Shown: positions 1 to 6,448, counted from the first letter of the stretch. The stretch is 9,208 nt of DNA from JABEVB01 sp049965775 (GCA_049965775.1 JBMFVX010000125.1:1-9208), one strand, 5' to 3'. A program made the numbers and translations. Notes: a model not told the origin generated them from the sequence alone.

Positions 1-75
1 CCATGACTTCCACGGCGACTGGAACTATACGATCACGCCACGTCAACCGTAGCGGTTATTTGTTTACGCGCCCTA
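1..75 (+). mobile_element. Right end of a truncated ISAzo13-like insertion sequence
   Basis: The window opens inside what appears to be an insertion sequence. It contains the last 16 codons of a transposase (see the CDS at 2-52). These are followed directly by an AT-richer stretch, TTATTTGTTTACGCGCCC at 56-73, which would be a plausible terminal inverted repeat: read inward it starts GGGCGCG. The left end lies outside the window, so neither the matching repeat nor the target-site duplication can be confirmed. The boundary near base 75 is therefore approximate. Family assignment rests on the transposase tail only. Confidence 0.5.
2..52 (+). CDS. C-terminal tail of ISAzo13-family transposase (partial)
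   Basis: This is an open frame entering from the left edge and ending at TAG (50-52). Its 16 visible residues read HDFHGDWNYTITPRQP. From memory, the pattern F-H-G-(D/E)-W-N-Y-T-I-x-P-R is the characteristic C-terminal end of ISAzo13-family DDE transposases, also named 'Rhodopirellula transposase', which are common in Planctomycetota and some other phyla. The catalytic DDE residues lie upstream of the window, so I cannot say whether the element is intact or active. The other two forward frames here either stop immediately or give a 54-codon ORF with no recognisable features. Confidence comes from the motif alone, because the segment is very short. Confidence 0.6.
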   Translation, partial: HDFHGDWNYTITPRQP

Positions 76-292
76 AAACAGCGTGTGGCGAAAAAATCTC
101 GTGCGTTGAATTTGATGTGCGGGAGAATCATGCCCTTTGTTGCCCGGTGACCTTGTCGCGAGGCTGATGCTACGCCAAGCAACTTGCGATTGCCTTAACT
201 GGAATAATGACACAACATCTGCTGCTACTACCCACAGGCCAATGAATGCGTAGGCAATATCTGCTCCTGATGGCCCGCCAGAACACCACGGC

Positions 293-298
293 TATACT
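293..298 (+). promoter_or_regulatory. Candidate -10 box of the beta-helix gene
   Basis: TATACT matches the sigma-70 -10 consensus TATAAT at five of six positions and lies 19 bp upstream of the ATG at 318. No good -35 hexamer is seen about 17 bp further upstream. If the box is used, the leader would be only about 10-15 nt long, just enough to include the Shine-Dalgarno sequence. Low confidence. Confidence 0.25.
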
Positions 299-306
299 GC
301 ATGCAT

Positions 307-311
307 AAGGA
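307..311 (+). promoter_or_regulatory. Ribosome-binding site fixing the beta-helix gene start
   Basis: AAGGA lies 6 nt before the ATG at 318. This spacing is good, and it supports this start over later Met codons. The N-terminal Tat signal that begins immediately at this ATG supports the same choice. Confidence 0.7.
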
Positions 312-317
312 TCGGTT

Positions 318-2438
318 ATGAACCCGCGCCGGGCATTTTTACTAAAAGGGGTTTCGGCAGGTTCGGTCATTGCCGCAGCCAAAATTGCCGGGCCGATTGC
401 CGCTGCATCTGCTTTGCCGTCAACGCATGCCCACGGCGGCACAACGCTTTTTGTCAGCCCCCACGGTCGGGATACCAATGATGGAACAACTGCGCATCAG
501 CAGGCCGAGTTGCACGGGCCGCTGGCCACACTGACGGCGGCTCTGCGGCGGCTGACAGGCATGGTCATCTACCCCGTTCAGCCGCGCCGCATTGTATTAT
601 GCCCCGGAATCCACACCCTTGGCGAGCCGCTGAAACTTGGCCCCCAGCACGGAGGAACCGCAGCATCACCGGTTATTTTCTCTTCGCTGAATCCGGACCA
701 ACCGGCCATTATGAGTGGCGGCAGACAAATTTCGCAGTGGCGGGTTAACAAGGCCGGGCACTGGATAACTCACCTACCGGAGGTAGCCGCCGGCAGATGG
801 CAGTTTTCGCAGATCTTTGCCGATGGCCAGCGGCGATACCGCCCGCGTCTGCCCCTGCGTGGCTTTTATAAAATTACGCATCAGATTCCTGCGTCCAAGC
901 CGGGCGGTGGCGACGACCAACTGGGCTTTGCGCCCGGAGAGTTCAGCCCGCATTGGCATAACCTCGCCGATGTGGAAGTGCTGTGCTTTTTGGAGTGGTT
1001 TGCTCCGCGCATGCGCATAAGCGCACTGGACATGCACCGTAACATCGTGCGTTTTGTTTCACCCGTAGGCAGGCCCACCGCGTGGCGCAGGCTTCGCCGC
1101 GGCAAGCACTTTATCATTGAAAATGTGCGCGAGGCTCTTGGCGAGCCGGGGCAGTGGTACCTCGACCGCCGCTCCGGCGAACTTACCTACCTACCGTTGC
1201 CCGGCGAAAACCCCGACCGCACCATCATCACCGCACCGGTTTTTCCTTATCTGCTGAAGTTGGAAAATACCGGCCACATCTCGTTTGAAAATATTCAGTT
1301 TCAGTTCACCAACTGGAATTGCCCACCCGAGGGCTATCACAGCGAGCAGTCGGAATATATGCTCGGCGGAGCCATACAGGCCACCAATGCACACCACTGT
1401 ACGTTTGACGCTTGCGGAGTTGCGCATGTTGGAGAATATGGCATTGCGCTAGGCCCCGGCTGCCGACACAACCGAATCCGCAACAGTTGCCTGTACGACC
1501 TGGGCGCCGGCGGCATAAAAATCGGAGGCACCCAGCAGCCGCCAGCAGCCCCGCTGGCGCGACACAATACCGTCTTTAATACTCCGATCAGTTCCGGCGG
1601 TCGAAAGCACCCCGGTGCTATGGGCATCTGGATTGGCATCGCCGCAGACAACCTCCTGCAGCATAACGAAATTCGCGATCTGTACCAGACCGGTATTTCG
1701 CTCGGCTGGACATGGGGCTATCAAAAAACCGCCGCCACGGGCAATCGGGTGTTGCATAATTACATTCATCGCATAGGCCAGCGCATTACCACTGACATGG
1801 GCGGCATTTATATGCTGGGTGTTTCGCCCAATACGATCATTGAAGGCAATGTGATCAAGCACGTCAGCGACAATAGCTATGGCGGATGGGGTATTTATTT
1901 TGATGAGGGCGCAAGTAACATCGTTGCGCGCAACAATCTTACCATGTTCACGCAGTCGGCCGGGTTGCACCTGCATTATGGCCGAGACAACGTGGTGGAA
2001 AATAACATCTTTGCGTTTGGGGCTGTACATCAGATGCGACGATCCAGGTTTGAAAAGCATCTGCAGATGACTCTGCGGCACAATATATTTCTCGCCAACC
2101 AGCACCCAGCTGCCGAGCTGTTAAATATCATCCGGCCCGCCGGCCAGCGTCTTGAGGCCTATCTCAAGTTTGACCATAACCTTTACTGGAATCTCGCCGG
2201 AACCGTTCGATTTTTGGGCGGTACCTTTGCCGCTTGGCAGCATGCCGGCGAGGACCCGCACTCCCTTGTCGCCAACCCAGATTTTATAAACCCGCGCGAG
2301 GGCAACTTTACCCTTGAAGGCAACTCGCCGGCATTACGCATCGGCTTTGTGCCATTTAACTGGCGGCGAGCCGGGCTGGCGGCACCCACCGCCCGGCAGC
2401 GAGTGCTAGCCATCTGCCCGCCAGCATTCACGGTCTGA
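318..2438 (+). CDS. Tat-exported right-handed beta-helix protein, GH141-like
   Basis: A 706-residue exported protein. Residues 3-10 (P-R-R-A-F-L-L-K) match the twin-arginine motif, followed by an Ala-rich hydrophobic stretch and possible Ala-x-Ala cleavage sites around residues 30-39, so it should be exported folded. From about residue 45 it has the opening typical of parallel beta-helix CAZymes: LFVSPHGRDTNDGT, then a segment with regularly spaced Pro/Gly and the 'GPLATLTAAL' helix. Residues ~310-600 are short repeated Asn/Gly/His-rich turns typical of PbH1 coils. Conserved-looking blocks include T492-D493-M-G-G-I-Y, G522-G-W-G-I-Y-F-D529-E530-G and H551-L-H553-Y-G. These blocks recall GH141 and related families, whose characterised members cleave fucosyl or xylosyl linkages, but substrate and mechanism cannot be read from the sequence. 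The gene is alone on its strand, about 240 bp downstream of an IS end. The fold is confident; the GH141 assignment is moderate. Confidence 0.85.
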   Translation: MNPRRAFLLKGVSAGSVIAAAKIAGPIAAASALPSTHAHGGTTLFVSPHGRDTNDGTTAHQQAELHGPLATLTAALRRLTGMVIYPVQPRRIVLCPGIHTLGEPLKLGPQHGGTAASPVIFSSLNPDQPAIMSGGRQISQWRVNKAGHWITHLPEVAAGRWQFSQIFADGQRRYRPRLPLRGFYKITHQIPASKPGGGDDQLGFAPGEFSPHWHNLADVEVLCFLEWFAPRMRISALDMHRNIVRFVSPVGRPTAWRRLRRGKHFIIENVREALGEPGQWYLDRRSGELTYLPLPGENPDRTIITAPVFPYLLKLENTGHISFENIQFQFTNWNCPPEGYHSEQSEYMLGGAIQATNAHHCTFDACGVAHVGEYGIALGPGCRHNRIRNSCLYDLGAGGIKIGGTQQPPAAPLARHNTVFNTPISSGGRKHPGAMGIWIGIAADNLLQHNEIRDLYQTGISLGWTWGYQKTAATGNRVLHNYIHRIGQRITTDMGGIYMLGVSPNTIIEGNVIKHVSDNSYGGWGIYFDEGASNIVARNNLTMFTQSAGLHLHYGRDNVVENNIFAFGAVHQMRRSRFEKHLQMTLRHNIFLANQHPAAELLNIIRPAGQRLEAYLKFDHNLYWNLAGTVRFLGGTFAAWQHAGEDPHSLVANPDFINPREGNFTLEGNSPALRIGFVPFNWRRAGLAAPTARQRVLAICPPAFTV

Positions 2439-2974
2439 TACAGTATAAATGCAGAGGTAGAACTTCAGATAGGCTCGCACGGTAAGATCGTGCGTTAACC
2501 GGGGTGGAACCCAGCGACGGCCTTGCACAAAAAAATGAGTCGCGGGATGTAAGCGGTTTGCAACGTAGAGGCCTTTCGCGGACACAGCGCACCGAACACG
2601 CATACTGGGGTTGCTCGCAACGGTTGTGGCAGTCGCCATTGCAATAGGCTGTGTTTATCTTTGGCGGCATTACACCGCCGCAGCCGGCGCTTACACGCTC
2701 ATCGTCGTGAAGCCGCCAATACATCAACCACCTCGACGCAGCGCTAAGGAGCGATCGTTAAGTCTGCAGTCCCACCGGCTGCGCCCACCACCACAATTGA
2801 CTGGCGCTTGCGGCATTTGCCGTAGTTTGGGATATGCGCCGCCACGCGGCCCTGACGAATTCAAAATCACAGCCGCGCAATGATCGGAGGGCAGCGCCAA
2901 TGTCCACAACATGAATGGCATCGGCATTGCAATGATCGCACAATTAAATAGCAGCAACAATATGTGCTGCGATT
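2439..2974. other. Convergent intergenic region with ORF remnants and hairpins
   Basis: These 536 bp separate the stop codons of the beta-helix gene (+) and prfB (-). No recognised gene is present. Competing weak ORFs overlap each other. On the plus strand, 2611-2883 starts at TTG, has no ribosome-binding site and begins with a hydrophobic segment (ATVVAVAIAIGCVYLW). The frame of a second plus-strand tail closes at the TAG at 2821-2823 (ends TTTIDWRLRHLP). On the minus strand, 2978-2724 begins with a hydrophobic signal-like stretch. At most one of these can be real over 2724-2883. The mixture of half-plausible frames looks like a decayed small gene rather than an intact one. Two hairpins lie near 2476-2512. 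I see no tRNA, CRISPR or clear intrinsic terminator. Confidence 0.5.
2476..2494 (+). terminator. Hairpin downstream of the beta-helix gene, possible terminator
   Basis: CGCACGG (2476-2482), a five-base loop TAAGA and TCGTGCG (2488-2494) form a stem with six Watson-Crick pairs plus one G-T pair, 38 bp after the beta-helix stop codon. A second small hairpin, GGGT-GGA-ACCC, follows at 2502-2512. Neither is followed by a T-run on the plus strand, so this is not a canonical intrinsic terminator. It might stabilise the 3' end of the transcript or be fortuitous. Confidence 0.3.
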
Positions 2975-2978
2975 TCAT
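2724..2978 (-). CDS. Doubtful small ORF overlapping the prfB stop codon (ATGA)
   Basis: This 84-codon open frame starts at an ATG that overlaps the TGA stop of prfB (ATGA at 2975-2978), an arrangement typical of translational coupling. Residues 1-30 look like a signal peptide or membrane anchor: MKSQH followed by ILLLLFNCAIIAMPMPFMLW. The remainder is Gly/Arg/Cys-rich with no recognised domain and ends in a low-complexity basic tail. No good Shine-Dalgarno sequence is visible inside the prfB end. The same DNA also carries an unrelated open frame on the plus strand, so the coding call is weak. It may be chance or a remnant. Confidence 0.2.
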   Translation of the reverse strand: MKSQHILLLLFNCAIIAMPMPFMLWTLALPSDHCAAVILNSSGPRGGAYPKLRQMPQAPVNCGGGRSRWDCRLNDRSLALRRGG

Positions 2979-4109
2979 GACTTGGCTTTACCCGCCGATT
3001 GTATTCGCTCGGCAGCCTTAAACCTGAGCTGCGCATCAATAAATCCCTGAATCTCGCCATCGAGCACTTTGTCCGGCTGGAATACTTCATAGCCATTGCG
3101 ATGATCTTTTACGCGACGATCATCAAGCACGTAGCTGCGTATTTGCGAACCAAAGGCAATTTCGCCTTTTTCGCCATACATCTTGGCAAGCTCGGCATCG
3201 CGCTTGGCTTCTTCCAATCGCTGAATCTTGGCGGTAATAAGGTTGAGCGCCAAAGCACGATTCTGCACCTGCGATCGCTCGCTTGTGCATACCACCTGTA
3301 CGCCTGTGGGCTTGTGCGTAATACGTATGGCCGAGGCGACCTTGTTGACATTCTGGCCGCCCGGGCCGCTTGCCCGCACAAACGCCACAATATCAAGCTC
3401 GTGCTCAGGAATCACCAGTTCCTTGTCGGCATCTTCAAATACGGGCGTAGCATCAACGCTTGCAAAGCTGGTATGGCGCCGGGCATTGGCGTCATAGGGG
3501 CTGATACGCACCAGCCGATGCACGCCCACTTCGCAGTTCATAACGCCGGTGGCGTACTGCCCCTTAACCAGCAACGTAATGTTGCGAATTCCGGCCTGCT
3601 CGCCATCGGTGCGGTCCACTTCGCTTACATCCCAGCCGCGACGTTCAAAATACCGCAGGTACATGCGCATGAGCATCGAAGCCCAGTCGCAGGCCTCGGT
3701 GCCGCCGGCGCCGGCATGAATTTGCACATAGCAGTCGCTCAGGTCGTGATTGCCGGTAAAAAGAGCCTGAAGTTCAACCTGGCCGAAGGCTTTTTCCTGT
3801 TGTGAAAACAGCGCGTCCGCTTCTTCCAGCGCGGAGGCGTCGTCGGCTTCAAGGCCAAGTTCCAACATGGCGCGCACATCCCCCATGCCCTTTTCCACGG
3901 CCTTGTATGGCTCGATGGCGGCATTGATCGCCTTGAGTTGTTTTATGACTTTTTGCGCCTGGTCCTGATCGAGCCAGAAATCGTCAGCCGACATCCGCTT
4001 TTCGAGTTCCGCAAGTTGCTTCTGTTTACCCGCAACGTCAAAGAGAGTCGCGGATTGTCAACATCCGCGCCTCAAGCGCTGCAACCGCAGCTTCCAAATT
4101 TTCCCGCAT
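2975..4109 (-). CDS. prfB: Peptide chain release factor 2, with programmed +1 frameshift
   Basis: Release factor 2 recognises UGA and UAA in the ribosomal A site and triggers hydrolysis of the peptidyl-tRNA ester. The product is 377 residues (E. coli RF2 is 365). It comes from a 23-codon leader, 4109-4041, and after skipping T4040 a second frame, 4039-2975. The start ATG (4109) has AAGGAG six nt upstream. Visible features are the N-terminal coiled helices (residues 1-~95), the HAGAGGTEA segment and the stop-reading tripeptide at 203-205, here S-P-Y rather than S-P-F. The catalytic GGQ is at 250-252, the same numbering as in E. coli, with Ala246, followed by the SQIRSYVLDD block. The gene ends with TGA, one of its own target codons. 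Starting instead at the internal ATG at 3994 would remove the first 38 residues, including conserved helix. It lies 144 bp downstream of the GH2 gene and could be co-transcribed, though a weak promoter is possible in the gap. Confidence 0.96.
4037..4043 (-). promoter_or_regulatory. prfB: prfB programmed +1 frameshift site (CTTTGAC)
   Basis: Reading the minus strand from the prfB ATG gives 22 sense codons, then CTT and an in-frame TGA at codon 24. The next base is C, giving the classic slippery heptamer CTT-TGA-C. Slipping from CTT to TTT and then reading GAC joins the leader to the long open body (D24-V-A-G-K-Q). In the known mechanism, scarce RF2 makes ribosomes pause at the poor UGA-C context and shift, so RF2 controls its own synthesis. 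The Shine-Dalgarno-like AGGGGG that normally sits 3 nt upstream as a stimulator is absent; the bases there read CGCGACTCT. Confidence 0.93.
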
Positions 4110-4115
4110 GCATTA

Positions 4116-4121
4116 CTCCTT
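4116..4121 (-). promoter_or_regulatory. prfB: Strong Shine-Dalgarno site of prfB
   Basis: AAGGAG ends 6 nt before the ATG at 4109. This fixes the true start of prfB at the short leader rather than at the internal ATG at 3994, which has no comparable site. A second ATG (4113-4111) lies between this site and the chosen start, but it opens a frame that reaches a stop after 13 codons. Confidence 0.8.
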
Positions 4122-4142
4122 TACGCCAATAATTCTAAAGTC

Positions 4143-4148
4143 ATTTTA
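4143..4148 (-). promoter_or_regulatory. Weak candidate -10 box for prfB
   Basis: On the minus strand TAAAAT lies 33 bp upstream of the prfB ATG and matches the -10 consensus at five positions. The best hexamer 17 bp further upstream, TTCCCC, is a poor -35 box. It may let prfB be transcribed independently of the GH2 gene. I found no clear terminator for the GH2 gene in this 144-bp gap. Confidence 0.25.
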
Positions 4149-4253
4149 GCCGCACGGCCGTATTTGGGGAAACACACGCCGCCAGCCCACGGCACGGATA
4201 CGCCACCGTTTTACAACATGATGCGTTTGCCTTATGCCAGCCCCAAGCCCTGC

Positions 4254-6437
4254 TTACCGGTACGTCGCATGATGCGGCGCTTTGGGGTCGTACACGGTTG
4301 CGTAGGCATCCTCATAATGCTTGCCGGCGGCTTGGCCTATTGCACGCACATGGTTCAGGCCTATGTTCAGCCGGCTTTGCGGCCAGACGAAAACGCCATC
4401 CTTACCGTGCTGCGCGCCGAGCGATGTGCCATTGAGCATTAGTTCCACCGTTTGGCAATTGGAATACACCTTAAAGGTTGCGTGGTCATCAGGCCGCATG
4501 GCAAAGCGGCGATCGGTGATGTGCACAAATGGTTCGGTTGTCCACTGCGCTTTATAAAAATAAAAGGCGTCCTTGCGCGTTTTGCGGTCGCGCGTCATAA
4601 GTCCTTTGTCGTTTTTGCCGGGATGATCGCCCTCGGCGCGAGTCGCCACGGCAAAATCAAACATCACCCACAAAAAGGTGCCCCAGAGCCATTGCCTGTC
4701 TTTCATGGCTCCCCATGCGGCTTCATGAACAACGCCCTGCCATTCTTCCGGGTGCCAATAAGAACTGGGTTTAGGCTGCCTCACATTGGTTTCGTGCTGG
4801 TAAATGCTGGCACCTGCGCCGTATTCACTCATGGCAACAGGCCTGCCGGGCATTTTGCCTTCCACCGTTTTATGGATATTGTCCAGCAGATGCGGATACT
4901 GCTTTGGACTGCCACCATACCAACCCGGGTACCGATTAAATGAGGCCAAATCCGTTATATAAGCCATGGGATGGCCGGGGCCGCAACTGCAAGCGGCGGT
5001 GGTTAATCGCGTCGGATCAAGCTTCTTGGCCAGTGCATTGAGTTGCCGAACAAGGTCCAACGGCTGATTGCCTCCCAACTCGTTAAAAAGGCTCCAAAAG
5101 CAGATTGAGGGGTGGTTGAAATTCTGCTTGATCAGTTCCGTCAGTATCTGGTGTGACGTAGCATAAAACTGCTCATTGTTATTAATTTGGTTTACCAGGC
5201 CATCTTCGGCCCACACGACAATACCCAACCGATCAGCCTCGCTGTAAGCCGCTTGCGGATGCTGGTAGTGAGCCAACCGCAGGCACCTCGCCCCCAACTC
5301 GTGCACAAGTTGCACATCCTGCCGCAGGTCGCTTTCGCTGACGGCACGGCCAACGTTGGGACGATCCTGGTGGCTGCAGACGCCATAGAGCCGATAGGGC
5401 TTGCCGTTGAGAAAAAAGCCCTCTTTGGCATCCACATGAAACCACCGCACGCCCAGAGGCTGCACCACGCGGTCTACCATGCGATCGCCGTCCATAAGTT
5501 CCGCGACCACCTGGTACATATATGGATCGTTGCGCGCATCCCACAGGTGGGGGTTCTCCAATGTCAGCGAGTGCACCAAATCTGCGGTTAGGCCGGCCGA
5601 CACACCTTGTGCGAATTGCGCCGCAGCCGCCGCTTTGTCATCGGCATCCTGCACTGTCAATCGCAGGGTTGCAGCCTTGCTGGCTTTGCCTGCGTTAAGA
5701 ACCTTGGTCGTAACTTCCAGCTCGGCTGCGCCGGCGGTAATGTTGCTTTGCTTGATGTAAACGCCCGGCCCGGCAAAATCCAACGGTGAAATGCAAAGCT
5801 CGTCCAATATTAACAGTCGCACCGGGCGCACCATGCCGCCGTCCCAGTTAAAGTCACCGGCGAGCGGCTGAATGTCGAGCGTGGGGCTGTTGTCGGCCCG
5901 CACCGCAATGACGTTTTTTCCACTGCGATGCAGCAAATCCGTTGCGTCACAGCAAAATGCGGAAAAGCCGCCCGCATGCGTAATCGCCAACTCGCCGTTG
6001 ACGAATACCTGCGCCTCCATTGCAACGGCTTCAAAATACAAATAGAACCTTTTACGGCTGTCGGCGGCGGCATCGGCGGGCAGGGTAAGCTCGCGCCGGT
6101 ACCAGGCCGGCCCGCGGTAGTATGGCCCACCACGCTGAGAATCCATGCCATTCCATGTGTGCGGAACGGTAACATCGCTCCATCCGGAGTCGTCGAGGCC
6201 CACAGCCTGCGCCCCCGGGTAACCCTGCTTAAGAAACTTCCAGCCCGTGTTAAGCGATACTTCACGCCGCGGCGCCATCGAGGAGCCAGCCGCCGACAAC
6301 CGGGCGTTCTTGCTCATGGCCTCCTGGCAACCCGCCACCCCAGTCACCGCCAGAGCCAAAGCCCCCAGTTGCAGCATTTCGCGACGCGTAGCACCTACTC
6401 CGGTTAGTCCGTTGGTCTGCATTTCAGCCGCATTCAT
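4254..6437 (-). CDS. GH2-family glycoside hydrolase, predicted Tat lipoprotein
   Basis: A 727-residue glycoside hydrolase of the GH2 (beta-galactosidase/beta-glucuronidase) superfamily. Residues 17-23 (T-R-R-E-M-L-Q) are a twin-arginine motif, followed by a hydrophobic core and a lipobox ending V-A-G-C37. It is therefore expected to cross the inner membrane folded and be lipid-anchored. The order is N-terminal jelly-roll sugar-binding domain (~60-212), Ig-like sandwich (~213-328), TIM barrel (~329-620) and C-terminal beta domain. The proton donor is Glu453 in SLFNELGG and the nucleophile Glu538 in MSEYGAG, 85 residues apart as usual for GH2. The barrel ends with the typical GTFLWVMFDFA...NDKGLMTRDRKTRKDAF block. 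The start at 6437 has GGAG 7 nt upstream; an ATG nine codons earlier has no such support. Substrate (galactoside, glucuronide or mannoside) cannot be determined. The gene sits between bamA and prfB on the same strand. Confidence 0.93.
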   Translation of the reverse strand: MNAAEMQTNGLTGVGATRREMLQLGALALAVTGVAGCQEAMSKNARLSAAGSSMAPRREVSLNTGWKFLKQGYPGAQAVGLDDSGWSDVTVPHTWNGMDSQRGGPYYRGPAWYRRELTLPADAAADSRKRFYLYFEAVAMEAQVFVNGELAITHAGGFSAFCCDATDLLHRSGKNVIAVRADNSPTLDIQPLAGDFNWDGGMVRPVRLLILDELCISPLDFAGPGVYIKQSNITAGAAELEVTTKVLNAGKASKAATLRLTVQDADDKAAAAAQFAQGVSAGLTADLVHSLTLENPHLWDARNDPYMYQVVAELMDGDRMVDRVVQPLGVRWFHVDAKEGFFLNGKPYRLYGVCSHQDRPNVGRAVSESDLRQDVQLVHELGARCLRLAHYQHPQAAYSEADRLGIVVWAEDGLVNQINNNEQFYATSHQILTELIKQNFNHPSICFWSLFNELGGNQPLDLVRQLNALAKKLDPTRLTTAACSCGPGHPMAYITDLASFNRYPGWYGGSPKQYPHLLDNIHKTVEGKMPGRPVAMSEYGAGASIYQHETNVRQPKPSSYWHPEEWQGVVHEAAWGAMKDRQWLWGTFLWVMFDFAVATRAEGDHPGKNDKGLMTRDRKTRKDAFYFYKAQWTTEPFVHITDRRFAMRPDDHATFKVYSNCQTVELMLNGTSLGAQHGKDGVFVWPQSRLNIGLNHVRAIGQAAGKHYEDAYATVYDPKAPHHATYR

Positions 6438-6444
6438 TGATTTG

Positions 6445-6448
6445 CTCC
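6445..6448 (-). promoter_or_regulatory. Shine-Dalgarno site deciding the GH2 start
   Basis: GGAG lies 7 nt before the ATG at 6437. This supports that start over the in-frame ATG at 6464, and the shorter N-terminus also gives a normal Tat-lipoprotein signal length. Confidence 0.65.

Larger units (their letters stand above)
76..317. other. Gene-free leader between the IS end and the beta-helix gene
   Basis: This stretch of 242 bp has no ORF with convincing protein features on either strand. A minus-strand open frame crosses it but is Cys/Arg-rich, has no ribosome-binding site, and runs into the signal-peptide codons of the downstream gene. The segment probably carries the promoter of the beta-helix gene. 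A candidate -10 box, TATACT, lies at 293-298, about 20 bp before the start codon, but its -35 region is poor. A second weak candidate is TTGCGA with TAATGA around 183-210. Confidence 0.5.

Noticed and set aside
3..167. Plus-strand ATG ORF of 54 codons at the left edge
   Set aside because: It overlaps the transposase tail in another frame. Its product is Cys/Arg-rich without features, and no upstream ribosome-binding site is visible.
1449..2105. 218-codon open frame on the minus strand inside the beta-helix gene
   Set aside because: It is antisense to a well-supported exported protein, has no ribosome-binding site, and the repeats of the beta-helix explain the lack of stops.
2502..2512. GGGT-GGA-ACCC hairpin as an intrinsic terminator
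   Set aside because: The stem is only four base pairs and no T-run follows on the plus strand. On the minus strand a T-run (2528-2534) lies upstream of the hairpin in reading direction, not after it.
2440..2540. Possible tRNA-like or structured RNA around the hairpins
   Set aside because: No cloverleaf, anticodon arm of the right length or acceptor stem can be drawn. The two small stems alone do not support an RNA gene call.
2999..3805. 268-codon open frame on the plus strand opposite prfB
   Set aside because: It lies wholly antisense to the unmistakable release-factor-2 gene, starts at a non-ATG codon without a ribosome-binding site, and has no recognisable domain. It is a by-product of the codon pattern of prfB.
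3994..3994. Internal ATG as the start of prfB
   Set aside because: It would give a shorter protein without the conserved first helices. The upstream leader with AAGGAG, ATG and CTT-TGA-C fits the known frameshifted RF2 gene exactly.
4038..4040. In-frame TGA in prfB as a disabling nonsense mutation
   Set aside because: It lies at the conserved programmed frameshift position with the CTT-TGA-C heptamer, and the body continues intact in the +1 frame.
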